DNA of 64,000 nt. It comes from Mesorhizobium mediterraneum (GTDB lineage: Bacteria > Pseudomonadota > Alphaproteobacteria > Rhizobiales > Rhizobiaceae). Position numbers and translations under genes: made by a program. Shown one piece after another: positions 40,629-49,015 of this stretch. The notes beneath the pieces were generated by a model that ran no database searches, was not told the origin of the DNA, and saw only the letters and a program-made list of their open reading frames with translations. The DNA lies in the NCBI RefSeq assembly GCF_002284565.1, contig NZ_NPKI01000046.1, positions 372,001-436,000 of the forward strand. Reading direction: 5' to 3'. The first letter of the stretch is position 1. Each line of letters begins with the position of its first letter.

Positions 40629-42068
40629 ATGAACAGCATGAGCCTCACCACGCTTGAACGCGGCAAGACGACGGTCGAAGCCGCGGCCCTTGAAGCGCTT
40701 TCGGCACAGTTGCGCGGCACCGTGCTGAGGGAAGGCGACGCCGCCTATGACGACGCACGCAGCATCTGGAATGCCATGATCGACCGGCGGCCCGGGCTGA
40801 TCGTGCGCTGCGCCGGTGCCGCCGACGTCATCGCCTCGGTGAATTTTGCCAGGGAAAACCGGCTTCTTGTCGCGGTCCGCGGCGGCGGCCACAACATCGC
40901 CGGCAGTGCCGTCTGCGATGGCGGCCTGATGATCGATCTGTCGCCGATGAAGTCGGTGCGGGTCGATCCAGCGACGCGGCGGGCATGGGTGGAACCTGGA
41001 GCGACGCTCGCCGACGTCGACGCGGAAACACAGGCCTTCGAACTGGCAGTGCCGATCGGGATCAACTCGACCACCGGCATTTCAGGCCTGACGTTGGGCG
41101 GCGGCTTCGGCTGGATCACGCGGAAATTCGGCCTGACCATCGACAATCTTCTCGGCGCCGATGTGGTTACGGCCGACGGCAAGCTGTTGCGCGCCAGCCA
41201 GACCGAAAATCCCGACCTGTTCTGGGCGCTGCGCGGTGGCGGCGGCAATTTCGGCGTCGTCACGGCCTTCGAGTTCAAGCTCCACCACGTTGGTCCGCAG
41301 GTGCTGGCGGGGCTTGTCGTTCATCCTTTCGCCGATGCCGAAAATGTGTTGCGGGAATACCGAGCGGCGCTCGAAGCAGCGCCCAATGAGCTGACCTGCT
41401 GGGTGGTTATGCGGCAGGCGCCGCCGCTGCCGTTCCTGCCGGCCGAATGGCATGGCAAGGAGGTGCTGGTCCTGGCCATGTGCTATTGCGGCGATCTTCA
41501 GGAGGGCGAGAAAGCGACGCAAAGGCTTCGCGCCATCGGCACACCGATTGCCGATGTGGTCGGCCCCAACCCGTTCACCGGCTGGGAGCAGGCATTCGAT
41601 CCGTTGCTGACGCCCGGCGCCCGAAACTACTGGAAGAGCCATGACTTCACCGAGCTTTCCGACAGCGCGATCGAGGTCGTCACGGCCGCGATACCCAGGC
41701 TTCCGGGGCCTGAATGCGAGATATTCTTCGCCCATATCGGCGGTGCCGCAGGCCGCGTGACAGCGGATGCAACGGCGTTTCCGCAACGCAGCGCGCATTT
41801 CGTCATGAATGTCCACGCCCGCTGGCGCGAACCGCAAATGGACCGCGCCTGCATCGACTGGGCGCGCGGTGTTTACGAGGCGATCAGGCCGTATGCCGCC
41901 GGCACGGCCTATGTGAACTTCATGCCCGAGGACGAGGTCGACCGGGTCGAAGCAGCCTATGGCGGCAACTATCGGCGGCTTCTGGAAATCAAGCAGCGCT
42001 ACGACCCGCTGAACCTGTTCCGCATGAACCAGAATTTGCGGCCGGCGGAAAACCTGCGCGCCGCATAG
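40629..42068 (+). CDS. FAD-linked oxidase, berberine bridge enzyme (BBE)-like
   Basis: A 479-aa flavoprotein starting at the ATG at 40629, preceded by GGGAGG. The PP-loop RGGGHNIAGSAVCDGGLMID holds His88, the likely covalent FAD site. The second FAD segment, GISGLTLGGGFGWITRKFGL, lacks the extra cysteine of bicovalent members, so a single covalent bond is expected. The C-terminal BBE domain ends YDPLNLFRMNQNLRP. It oxidises an unknown alcohol or sugar and passes electrons to oxygen. It stands alone between two terminators. Confidence 0.9.
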   Translation: MNSMSLTTLERGKTTVEAAALEALSAQLRGTVLREGDAAYDDARSIWNAMIDRRPGLIVRCAGAADVIASVNFARENRLLVAVRGGGHNIAGSAVCDGGLMIDLSPMKSVRVDPATRRAWVEPGATLADVDAETQAFELAVPIGINSTTGISGLTLGGGFGWITRKFGLTIDNLLGADVVTADGKLLRASQTENPDLFWALRGGGGNFGVVTAFEFKLHHVGPQVLAGLVVHPFADAENVLREYRAALEAAPNELTCWVVMRQAPPLPFLPAEWHGKEVLVLAMCYCGDLQEGEKATQRLRAIGTPIADVVGPNPFTGWEQAFDPLLTPGARNYWKSHDFTELSDSAIEVVTAAIPRLPGPECEIFFAHIGGAAGRVTADATAFPQRSAHFVMNVHARWREPQMDRACIDWARGVYEAIRPYAAGTAYVNFMPEDEVDRVEAAYGGNYRRLLEIKQRYDPLNLFRMNQNLRPAENLRAA

Positions 42069-42086
42069 GACAAGCACGCAATGACA

Positions 42087-42161
42087 AGGCCCGCCCCTCC
42101 GGCGGAGGTCGCGGGCCTCATTTCGGTCATGCGCCAGAGCGGTTCGCTGAACCGCTCTGGC
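42087..42161 (+). terminator. Tandem terminator hairpins after the BBE-like gene
   Basis: The first hairpin pairs AGGCCCGC (42087-42094) with GCGGGCCT (42111-42118). The second pairs GCCAGAGCGGTTC (42133-42145) with GAACCGCTCTGGC (42149-42161) and is followed by a T-rich tract (TATTTCTTT). The second is the better intrinsic terminator. Confidence 0.8.
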
Positions 42162-42216
42162 TATTTCTTTGTGCAATTCCGGGCAGAAACCGTTGCACAC
42201 TTTTCCTGGAATTGGT

Positions 42217-42642
42217 CTAGGCAGGCATCAAGATCGCAATGCGATGCACGCCGACCACGCTACTTGTATTCGTGGCACCGTCGGTCTTGCCCTTGGCGCA
42301 AGTGTACATCTCGCCTTCCTTAAGTTTGAATTCCTTGTCCGCCTTCTTGATCGTGAATTCGCCGGCAGCAATCGTGCATACCATGTCGTTGTCCATCACG
42401 GTTTCAGGAAAGACTGCTCCGGGCTGGAAGACTATATCGACGATTGAGATGCTCTTGTAAGCGGGAATGTCGGAGTTGCCAGTGCCGACCTCCACCACTC
42501 TGATGCCGGGCGCAACCTCCTTGCCCTCCGTCGGGCCGTATTGCTTGGCGGCCCTTGCAGGCGTCGCCAAGGCGAATAGCGGCGTTACCGCGGCGGCGGT
42601 GACGCCGAGAGCAATTGCAGACCTGCGATTCATGGTTCCCAT
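42217..42642 (-). CDS. Small exported cupin-domain protein
   Basis: A 141-aa protein starting at the ATG at 42642 with GGGAGG upstream. An ATG at 42633 is also possible. The N-terminus NRRSAIALGVTAAAVTPLF is a signal peptide with two arginines, so it may use Tat. The rest is one cupin barrel: VFQPGAVFPETVMDNDMVCT and GEFTIKKADKEFKLKEGEMY. The usual metal-binding histidines are mostly absent. Function is unknown. A 28-bp interrupted palindrome precedes the gene. Confidence 0.78.
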   Translation of the reverse strand: MGTMNRRSAIALGVTAAAVTPLFALATPARAAKQYGPTEGKEVAPGIRVVEVGTGNSDIPAYKSISIVDIVFQPGAVFPETVMDNDMVCTIAAGEFTIKKADKEFKLKEGEMYTCAKGKTDGATNTSSVVGVHRIAILMPA

Positions 42643-43085
42643 CGCATCCTCCCGTTTGTTGGTCGCGCACAAATGTGCATGACCAAGGTATATTAGCACA
42701 ATCGAATTTACCTGTATGCAAAGCCGCGCCGGCAACGCTGCCTGCGCGCAGACGATTATGCGTGACGCGACGCTTTTGATCCGAGAAAGCTTCAGCTGTC
42801 GCCCGCCCAGGCAAGGTCTAGTCCTTTCGGTTTCTTGACTCGGTCGGCAAAAACGGGCAGCAAAGCCTGATACGGAGGGCATTCCCGCCATTTTCTTAGT
42901 CGTGGAGGGGGCTTTTTTGTTATCGACCTTCGCCCAATCGGCGATCGGTAGAGGGATTGGTTAACCAAGTTTGTCCATCTTTTGAATCAATCGGCAACAG
43001 ACGCGAAGCGTGCAGGGGGCACCAGGCGACTGTGATTGTGACGGCTGCGAGCCCCGCATGCCGCAAGGCCGATTGAGGTTGGTGT
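42643..43085. other. Intergenic region between divergent cupin and DUF2778 genes
   Basis: About 440 bp separating two divergent genes. It holds the palindrome at 42659-42686 and AT-richer sequence around 42690-42715 that may contain the cupin promoter. Nothing else was recognised. The DUF2778 gene has GAGG six bases before its start. Confidence 0.45.
42659..42686. promoter_or_regulatory. Interrupted palindrome upstream of the cupin gene, candidate operator
   Basis: TTGGTC-GC-GCAC-AAAT-GTGC-AT-GACCAA is symmetrical apart from the GC/AT pair. It lies 17 bp before the cupin start codon, a usual position for a repressor site. No regulator gene is next to it. Confidence 0.4.
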
Positions 43086-44663
43086 ATGGCGTTTGTGCGT
43101 TTGAAAAACCGGGGTGACAATCCTGACTCTGGATTGACTTCGATCAGGCCCGGGCTGCGCTGGGTCGCGGTTCCCGTTGTTGGCGTTGCGGTCGCTCTGT
43201 GGTCGGTGGCGACCATGGCCGGCCTCTATTCGGTGGGAACCTCGCTCACCGCTGCCTCCAACAGTCTTCCGCAAAGCCTGCGCGCGCCGCGCACCATCGC
43301 GCTCGCCGATCGCACGCTTGCCAATTCATGGGCCAATTCGTGGGCGCCGTTACCGGCAAGCCGGCAGCGTCAGGCGTCGCTGCTCAGCCGATGCGATGCC
43401 GGTTGCGCACAGGCCGCCGCGAACTTCGTGCATGAAGGCAAGGCGGCGCGTCTCAAACCGCTGGCGCAGCCGGATATTGTGCCGCTTGTCGCAGAAATCT
43501 CGCCGCAAGCGCGCTTCGACAGCGTGGTGGCGAAAGCCGCGCTGTCGCCGCAAAAGCTTGCTGCTGCCTTTGCCCACGCAGCACCTCCTATGCTTGCCAG
43601 CCTGCCGGCGGCCGCGGGCGTTGCGGAGCCGGCGCGCCTGCCCGACCAGAACGGCCCGGCCGCGGTGCGCTTCGGGCCGGAGATCGCTGAGATCGAACGA
43701 TCCTCCCGTCTGGCGCTCGCGCTGGCGAATGCGTTGCCGGAACAGATGATCGATGTGCTGCCGGAGGTGGCGACGGCCGACACTGCTGCGCCGCCGGAGG
43801 GCGAGGTTCAGATGGCCTCGCTGCCGCCGCAGGACGAGATGCCCGACAGCGTTCCCTTGCCGACCTTCCGCCCGCGGGCGGAAGTCGACCAGTCAGACGA
43901 GGCGCCCCATGTCGAGGCGCCCAAGGTCGAGGCGCCCAAGGTCGAGGCACCCAAGGCCAAAGCGCCCAAGGTCCAGTCATCAAAGGCCGCCAAGGCCCAG
44001 TCTCGGCCATCCAATGCCAACAAAGCGCAGTCCGCCGACGCTCCGCAGGACGAGATGCCCCGGGCGCCAGCCTTGTCGCCGAGGAGTTCGTCACCGGCGG
44101 CGATGCCAAGTATGCAAGCCAAGCAGGGCATGCAAGCCAAGCAGGGCATGCAAGGCAGCCCGGGCATGCAGGGCAGCCCGGTCAAGCCGGCCAAGCGGTC
44201 GAAGGCCGCAGACATGCTGGCCTATGCCAAACCCGACAGCCCGGCGGGCGGCGGGGCCTTCCGCAACCTGTTCACCAAGCCCGGCATCGGCAGCGGCGTC
44301 GCCGTCTACGACATCTCGGCGAAAACCGTCTATATGCCGGACGGTTCGCGGCTCGAGGCGCATTCGGGACTGGGCTCGATGGCCGACCAGCCGCGCTACG
44401 CCAACCGGAAGAATGCCGGCCCGACGCCGCCCCACACCTACGATCTGAGGCTGCGTGAATCGCGCTTCCATGGCGTCGAGGCGCTGCGTCTCACTCCTAT
44501 CGACGGCAAGAACAAATTTGGTCGGGACGGCTTTCTTGCGCACACCTACCTGCTGCGCGGCCGCCGCGGAGAATCGAGCGGCTGCGTCGTTTTCAAGGAC
44601 TATGCCCGCTTCCTCGCCGCCTTCAAGAAGGGCAAGATCAAACGCCTCGTCGTGCGCGGCTAA
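43086..44663 (+). CDS. DUF2778 / Tlde1-like L,D-transpeptidase-type peptidoglycan enzyme with repeat linker
   Basis: A 525-aa protein. The basic N-terminus is followed by one transmembrane segment (about residues 25-47, WVAVPVVGVAVALWSV). A long Pro/Ala/Lys-rich linker holds two tandem repeats, one of PKVEA units and one of MQAKQG/MQGSPG units. The C-terminal DUF2778 domain (from about residue 400) has GVAVYDISAKTVYMPDGSRL, AHSGLGSM, GPTPPHTYDLRLRE and the catalytic-type His and Cys in LAHTYLLRGRRGESSGCVVF. The domain is shared with the type VI secretion effector Tlde1. Here it is membrane anchored and no immunity gene is adjacent. Confidence 0.85.
   Translation: MAFVRLKNRGDNPDSGLTSIRPGLRWVAVPVVGVAVALWSVATMAGLYSVGTSLTAASNSLPQSLRAPRTIALADRTLANSWANSWAPLPASRQRQASLLSRCDAGCAQAAANFVHEGKAARLKPLAQPDIVPLVAEISPQARFDSVVAKAALSPQKLAAAFAHAAPPMLASLPAAAGVAEPARLPDQNGPAAVRFGPEIAEIERSSRLALALANALPEQMIDVLPEVATADTAAPPEGEVQMASLPPQDEMPDSVPLPTFRPRAEVDQSDEAPHVEAPKVEAPKVEAPKAKAPKVQSSKAAKAQSRPSNANKAQSADAPQDEMPRAPALSPRSSSPAAMPSMQAKQGMQAKQGMQGSPGMQGSPVKPAKRSKAADMLAYAKPDSPAGGGAFRNLFTKPGIGSGVAVYDISAKTVYMPDGSRLEAHSGLGSMADQPRYANRKNAGPTPPHTYDLRLRESRFHGVEALRLTPIDGKNKFGRDGFLAHTYLLRGRRGESSGCVVFKDYARFLAAFKKGKIKRLVVRG
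43911..43970 (+). repeat. 15-bp tandem repeat, four units, coding for VEAPK-type repeats
   Basis: Four in-frame copies based on GTCGAGGCGCCCAAG lie end to end. The first two are identical, and the third and fourth carry substitutions. They lengthen the flexible linker of the DUF2778 protein. Copy number could vary between strains. Confidence 0.85.
44112..44183 (+). repeat. 18-bp tandem repeat, four units, coding for MQAKQG/MQGSPG
   Basis: Two identical copies of ATGCAAGCCAAGCAGGGC are followed by two diverged copies (ATGCAAGGCAGCCCGGGC and a close variant). All are in frame in the linker of the DUF2778 protein, just before the catalytic domain. Confidence 0.85.
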
Positions 44664-44733
44664 CCAAGCCGCTGCTGCAGGTCGCCTCGGAAGGGGCGCG
44701 GCGCGTAGGTCGTCGCGGCGGCGGTCCTTCATG

Positions 44734-44797
44734 GCTTCGTCATCCCAGGGTCTTCTCGACGTCGCTTCGCTCCTGCTCCGCCGCGGGATGACGAAGC
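44734..44797. repeat. Intergenic inverted repeat with 13-bp arms
   Basis: GCTTCGTCATCCC (44734-44746) pairs with GGGATGACGAAGC (44785-44797) across 38 bp. It lies in the 236-bp gap between the DUF2778 gene and thuA. It looks like another short rhizobial extragenic palindrome. Confidence 0.7.
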
Positions 44798-44899
44798 TGT
44801 GGGGAGATTTCGGCCAATCTCGAAGGTTTTCAATCCCGTCCAGGGATACTATGACTGGAGGTGCCGGGGCGGCGGCTTCAACCGATCAAAGAGGATGCC

Positions 44900-45685
44900 A
44901 TGACTATACGCGCTGTCGTTTGGGGCGAGAATATCCACGAGCGGACCAATGAGGTGGTCGCGGGGATTTACCCCGAGGGCATGCACGCAACGATCGCCAA
45001 CGCGCTGAAGCTCGATCGCGAAATTTCCGTGTCATGGGCGACGCTGGAGCAGCCGGACCATGGCTTGCCGGCCGATCGTCTGGCGCAAACCGACGTCCTG
45101 CTGTGGTGGGGACACAAGGACCATGGCGCTGTCGCCGACGAGGTCGTCGAGCGTGTGGCGCGCCGCGTCTGGGAAGGGATGGGGCTGATCGTCCTCCACT
45201 CCGGCCATTTCTCGAAGATATTCAAGACGCTGATGGGCACGCCCTGCACGCTGAAATGGCGCGAGGCCGGCGAGCGCGAGCGGCTTTGGGTGACGAGCCC
45301 CAACCACCCGATCGCTGCCGGTATCGGCGAGTATTTCGAGCTCGAGAATGAGGAGATGTATGGCGAGCAGTTCGCCGTGCCGGAGCCGCTGGAAACGGTT
45401 TTCATCTCCTGGTTCCAGGGCGGCGAAGTGTTCCGGTCGGGGCTGACCTATCGCCGGGGCGCCGGCAACATTTTCTATTTCAGGCCAGGTCACGAGACCT
45501 ATCCGACCTATCACGACGCTACCGTGCAGAAGGTGCTGCGCAATGCAGTGAAATGGGCGCACAACCCGCAGGGGTCAAACCCAGCCATCCTCGACGCGCC
45601 GAACGTGCCGGTGGAAAAGGCGCTTGAGCCGATCGTCGAGCGCGGCGGAAAACTCCACGCCGCCGATGAAGCCGGCTATCGCTAG
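44900..45685 (+). CDS. thuA: ThuA-family protein (trehalose/keto-sugar utilisation)
   Basis: A 261-aa protein starting at the ATG at 44900 with GAGGA upstream. The glutamine-amidotransferase-like fold of ThuA is recognisable from TIRAVVWGENIHER, DVLLWWGHKDHGAVADEVVE, GLIVLHSGHFSKIFKTLMGT and NIFYFRPGHETYPTYHD. In S. meliloti ThuA and ThuB act together in breakdown of trehalose and related disaccharides through 3-keto intermediates. ThuB is the next gene, 73 nt downstream. No sugar transporter of the thuEFGK type accompanies it here. Confidence 0.88.
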   Translation: MTIRAVVWGENIHERTNEVVAGIYPEGMHATIANALKLDREISVSWATLEQPDHGLPADRLAQTDVLLWWGHKDHGAVADEVVERVARRVWEGMGLIVLHSGHFSKIFKTLMGTPCTLKWREAGERERLWVTSPNHPIAAGIGEYFELENEEMYGEQFAVPEPLETVFISWFQGGEVFRSGLTYRRGAGNIFYFRPGHETYPTYHDATVQKVLRNAVKWAHNPQGSNPAILDAPNVPVEKALEPIVERGGKLHAADEAGYR

Positions 45686-45758
45686 GAATCCCGAGCCTTT
45701 GGCTTGGAAAATCCACGGTCGAACAACAAGATAAAGCCCATTCCTAAGGATAAGAATT

Positions 45759-46817
45759 ATGCGTCTGTTGATACTCGGCACCGGCTGGATGGCGGAGGAG
45801 CACGCCAGGCAGTTCGGTAAGATCGAGGGCGTCGAACTGGTCGGCGCTGTCGATGTCGACCGCAAGCGCCTCGATGAATTTTCGGACACCAACGGCATCC
45901 CCAATCGCTTCACCTCGCTGGAAGATGCGCTCACATGGGACAAGTTCGACGCGGTGGCGAACGTGACGCCGGATCGCATCCACCATCCGACCACCATGAT
46001 GCTGATCGCGGCGGGCAAGCCGGTGCTGTGCGAAAAACCGCTGGCCGAAAATTACCAGAGGGCTAACGAAATGGCCGATGCCGCCGAGCAAGCCGGCATC
46101 ATCAACATGGTCAACCTGACCTACCGCAACGTTGCAGCACTGCAGAAGGCGCGCGCCATGGTGCTTGCCGGCGAGATCGGTCAGGTCAGGCACGTCGAAG
46201 CGTCCTATCTGCAGAGCTGGCTGGTCTCCAAATTCTGGGGCGACTGGCGCACCGATCCGAAATGGCTGTGGCGGCTGTCACGCGGCCACGGCTCCAATGG
46301 CGTGCTGGGGGACGTCGGCATCCACATCCTCGATTTCGCCAGCTATGGCGCCGCACTCGACGTCGACCATGTGTTCTGCCGCCTCAGGTCCTTTGACAAG
46401 GCGCCCGGCAACCGGATCGGCGAGTACGAGCTCGACGCCAATGATAGCTTCACCATGGCGCTGGATTTCAGCAACGGCGCCTTCGGCGTCGTCCATGCCA
46501 GCCGCTGGGCAACCGGTCATCTGAACGAACTGCGGCTGCGCATCTATGGCGACAAGGGCGGCATCGAAGTCGTTCACAATCTGAACGGCTCGGAGCTGAA
46601 GGCGTGCATGGGCGAGAATGTCGAGGACGCCAAATGGCAGGTTCTCGATGCCGGAACGGTGCCGACCAACTACCAGCGCTTTGTCGACGCAGTGCGCACT
46701 GGCGTTCAGGCCGAGCCGTCGTTCCGCCATGCCGCCGAATTGCAGAAGGTGCTCGACCTTGCCGTCGTCTCCGACGAGAAGAGGGCTGAGCTCAGGGCCC
46801 GTGCCGAAACCCATTGA
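45759..46817 (+). CDS. thuB: ThuB-like Gfo/Idh/MocA-family NAD(P)-dependent sugar dehydrogenase
   Basis: A 352-aa oxidoreductase with AAGGA upstream of the ATG. The Rossmann motif is LLILGTGWMAEEHARQFG. The family signature CEKPLAENYQRANEMA contains the conserved Lys. The second domain has DVGIHILDFASYG with the usual Asp and His. It would oxidise a sugar at C3 to a keto-sugar for ThuA to process. It pairs with thuA and is followed after 25 nt by a GFA-family gene. Confidence 0.87.
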   Translation: MRLLILGTGWMAEEHARQFGKIEGVELVGAVDVDRKRLDEFSDTNGIPNRFTSLEDALTWDKFDAVANVTPDRIHHPTTMMLIAAGKPVLCEKPLAENYQRANEMADAAEQAGIINMVNLTYRNVAALQKARAMVLAGEIGQVRHVEASYLQSWLVSKFWGDWRTDPKWLWRLSRGHGSNGVLGDVGIHILDFASYGAALDVDHVFCRLRSFDKAPGNRIGEYELDANDSFTMALDFSNGAFGVVHASRWATGHLNELRLRIYGDKGGIEVVHNLNGSELKACMGENVEDAKWQVLDAGTVPTNYQRFVDAVRTGVQAEPSFRHAAELQKVLDLAVVSDEKRAELRARAETH

Positions 46818-46842
46818 TGTCGTACGCTGAAAGGGTCCAGCC

Positions 46843-47244
46843 ATGGTCACGCGCCGCGCCCAATGTTCCTGCGGTCAGCTGTCAGCCACCTGCTCGGGCG
46901 AGCCGGTACGCGTCTCCGTATGCCATTGCCTGGCCTGCAAGCGGCGCACGGGCAGCGCGTTCAGCTTCAATGCGCGGTTTCCCGAGGACAAAGTATCGAT
47001 CGAGGGGCGATCGGCGGAGTTCACGCGTGTTGGCGAGGAGGGCGGCCGTGTCATCTACAGCTTCTGCCCGGATTGCGGCACCACCGTCCATTACCGGATC
47101 GATGTCCAGTCCGGTCTGATTGCCATCCCGGTGGGTGCTTTCGCCGACCCATCGTTCCCGCCGCCCTTCCTGTCCTTCTATCACGACAGCCGGCGCTGCC
47201 AGTGGGTCGAGGTTCGCACTGAGCCTCTGGCGACGTTCGGCTGA
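46843..47244 (+). CDS. GFA (glutathione-dependent formaldehyde-activating-like) zinc protein
   Basis: A 133-aa protein of the GFA/CENP-V fold. Zinc-binding cysteines are visible as CSCG near the start, CHCLAC about 17 residues later, and CPDCG in FCPDCGTTVHYRID. These small proteins are common and mostly without a proven substrate. The original formaldehyde-glutathione activity has been questioned. It lies 25 nt after thuB and may be co-transcribed with it. Confidence 0.85.
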   Translation: MVTRRAQCSCGQLSATCSGEPVRVSVCHCLACKRRTGSAFSFNARFPEDKVSIEGRSAEFTRVGEEGGRVIYSFCPDCGTTVHYRIDVQSGLIAIPVGAFADPSFPPPFLSFYHDSRRCQWVEVRTEPLATFG

Positions 47245-47337
47245 AGACGCCGGCCACGGCAGGCTAAGCGTCGTTCAACCTTGCATTTGCATTTGCAGCT
47301 GGTCGTCCCCCGATTGATCGGACCAAGTGGGCCGCCG

Positions 47338-47442
47338 CTAGAGCGACGTGCGTCCACTTGGACGCACAAAGTACGCTCTAGCACTTTTGAATCTGCGCAT
47401 CGTGCTTTCCGAAAATCGATTCCGATTTTCGGGCCGATGCGC
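47338..47442. repeat. Composite intergenic palindromic repeat
   Basis: The first part has outer arms CTAGAGCG (47338-47345) and CGCTCTAG (47374-47381) with inner TGCGTCC/GGACGCA. The second has outer arms GCGCATCG (47395-47402) and CGATGCGC (47435-47442) with inner CGAAAATCG/CGATTTTCG (47410-47431). This double-stem arrangement is a familiar rhizobial intergenic element. Its last base touches the stop codon of the hydrolase gene. Confidence 0.8.
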
Positions 47443-48308
47443 TAGGCCTCGAGGAAGTCCAGGGCCTTTTCCACGAAGGCGCCGTGATACTGGAAAATGG
47501 CCGTATGCCCGCCGTCCTCGTACAGGACCAACTCGGCATTGGGAAAGCGCCGTGCCAGGTCGACGGAATTGCTGGTGGGCACCATTCTGTCGTGATCGCC
47601 ATTCACCACGAGGACCGGGTGCCGGATACGCGATAGGTCGGCAGGGCGCTCCTGGCCAAAGGCACGGACTGCCTTGAGCTGCTGGTTGAAGGCGCCGAGC
47701 GCGATGGGTTTGTCGCGGTCATTGGTCCGTTCCTTCAATCGCTGCAGAAACGCGCGCGCCGCCCTCTTGCCGTTGGGGCTTTGGGTGAAGAAGAGGTAGT
47801 TCTTTGGATCCTTGATGGTCAGCGCGGCGCGGATCATGTCGAAGATGGTGACGAACGTCACCCTGTCGATGCCGGCACCCCCGGCTGGGCCGGTTCCGGC
47901 GAGGATGATCTTGCGAACCAGACCAGGTTCCAGCTGAACAATCGCCTGGGCGATGAAGCCGCCAAGAGATAGGCCGAGAAGATCGACCTGCTCGAAACCG
48001 AGGGCCCGGATGAAGGCGATCGCGTCGCGGGCCATCGCCTCCACCGTGTTGGGAGTGGAGCCGCCTGATGCGCCAACACCACGGTTATCGAAGGTAATAA
48101 CTCGCCGTTTTGCGGCAATGCCATCGACCACCCGGGGATCCCAATTGTCGAGAACCGCACTCAGATGGGTAAGAAAGATCACCGGTACCCCGGTTGTGGG
48201 CCCGAGTTCCCGGTAGGCGAATTTCGTACCGCCGACGTCGACCGTTTTCGTCGGCACGTCCCTGTGTTTGATGATCGCGGCAGGTCGCGATAGCTGATGC
48301 ACGTTCAT
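47442..48308 (-). CDS. Alpha/beta hydrolase
   Basis: A 288-aa alpha/beta hydrolase. The oxyanion region is FLTHLSAVLDNWDPR, the nucleophile elbow GLSLGG (Ser), the acid Asp in VVNGDHDRMVP and the His in YEDGGHTAIFQYHG. It resembles the haloperoxidase/esterase group. The substrate is unknown. It overlaps the TetR gene by 4 nt (ATGA) and is therefore under the same palindromic operator. It lies across that operator from a quinone-reductase-like gene. Confidence 0.87.
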   Translation of the reverse strand: MNVHQLSRPAAIIKHRDVPTKTVDVGGTKFAYRELGPTTGVPVIFLTHLSAVLDNWDPRVVDGIAAKRRVITFDNRGVGASGGSTPNTVEAMARDAIAFIRALGFEQVDLLGLSLGGFIAQAIVQLEPGLVRKIILAGTGPAGGAGIDRVTFVTIFDMIRAALTIKDPKNYLFFTQSPNGKRAARAFLQRLKERTNDRDKPIALGAFNQQLKAVRAFGQERPADLSRIRHPVLVVNGDHDRMVPTSNSVDLARRFPNAELVLYEDGGHTAIFQYHGAFVEKALDFLEA

Positions 48309-48907
48309 GATGGTTTCCTTTCTTGTGGCTTGTCGTTCTCGCGGGGCTGGAGCAGCGCCTTCGCCGCCACCGAGCCAGCCTCAAGAATGCGATCGGACAG
48401 TTCGGTCCCGTTCACCGCGCGCGACAGCTCAAGCGTGCCGATCAGGGTCGCAAAGACGCCGAACGCGACATCTTCGGGATCGCGGGCGTCGGGCGTGAGT
48501 TCGGCCGCCACCTGGCGTACGAGCTTCAGCAGGTGTTCGGCGTAGACTTGGCGCGTATCGGCCGGCTCACGCGCAATTTCGGGTAACAGCGCGGCTGAAG
48601 CGCAACCTTTGCCGGGATTGTCCCGGTGTTCCGCCGACAGATACGTGTCAATGGCCATTGACAAGCCGCCGGCGGCCAACAGCTCTTGAATCTGGGTCGC
48701 CTGAACCTCCAGGGCCGCCGCCACACTCTCGCGCACAAGCGCCGCCTTGGACGGAAAATGGGGATAGAAAGCTCCATTGGTCAGCCCCGCTTCGCCCATG
48801 ATGCCGGCGATACCTGATGCAGCGATGCCGTCGGAACGAAACCGTTCGGTCGCAACATCCATAATCCGCTGCCGCGATGCGTCTTTCCTGCCCTTCTCGT
48901 AACGCAT
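48305..48907 (-). CDS. TetR-family transcriptional regulator
   Basis: A 200-aa TetR protein. The N-terminal DNA-binding region is SRQRIMDVATERFRSDGIAA with GLTNGAFYPHFPSKAALVRE. The C-terminal part includes GCASAALLPEIAREPADTRQ, which resembles regulators of electrophile or quinone stress (NemR/YxaF-like). It is divergent from the oxidoreductase at 49016 and overlaps the hydrolase. The large palindrome between the divergent genes is its likely binding site. Confidence 0.88.
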   Translation of the reverse strand: MRYEKGRKDASRQRIMDVATERFRSDGIAASGIAGIMGEAGLTNGAFYPHFPSKAALVRESVAAALEVQATQIQELLAAGGLSMAIDTYLSAEHRDNPGKGCASAALLPEIAREPADTRQVYAEHLLKLVRQVAAELTPDARDPEDVAFGVFATLIGTLELSRAVNGTELSDRILEAGSVAAKALLQPRENDKPQERKPS

Positions 48908-48927
48908 GTTTTTTCTCCTTCGATCAG

Positions 48928-48974
48928 CTATTGCATTACGGTCATATTATCACTAAATGATCGTAATGCAATAG
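48928..48974. promoter_or_regulatory. 47-bp near-perfect palindrome, probable TetR operator
   Basis: CTATTGCATTACGGTCAT (48928-48945) faces ATGATCGTAATGCAATAG (48957-48974), with one mismatch in 18 bp and an 11-bp centre. It sits between the TetR gene and the divergent oxidoreductase gene, and would let the regulator repress both. The AT-rich core may also hold both promoters. Confidence 0.75.
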
Positions 48975-49015
48975 GGACACGTCGCTCCGGGTCTCCTCAA
49001 TTTGGGAAAGCAACA

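Noticed and set aside
43086..44663. DUF2778 protein taken as a secreted type VI effector
   Set aside because: It has an N-terminal transmembrane anchor and long linker, and neither an immunity gene nor any type VI genes are present in the window.
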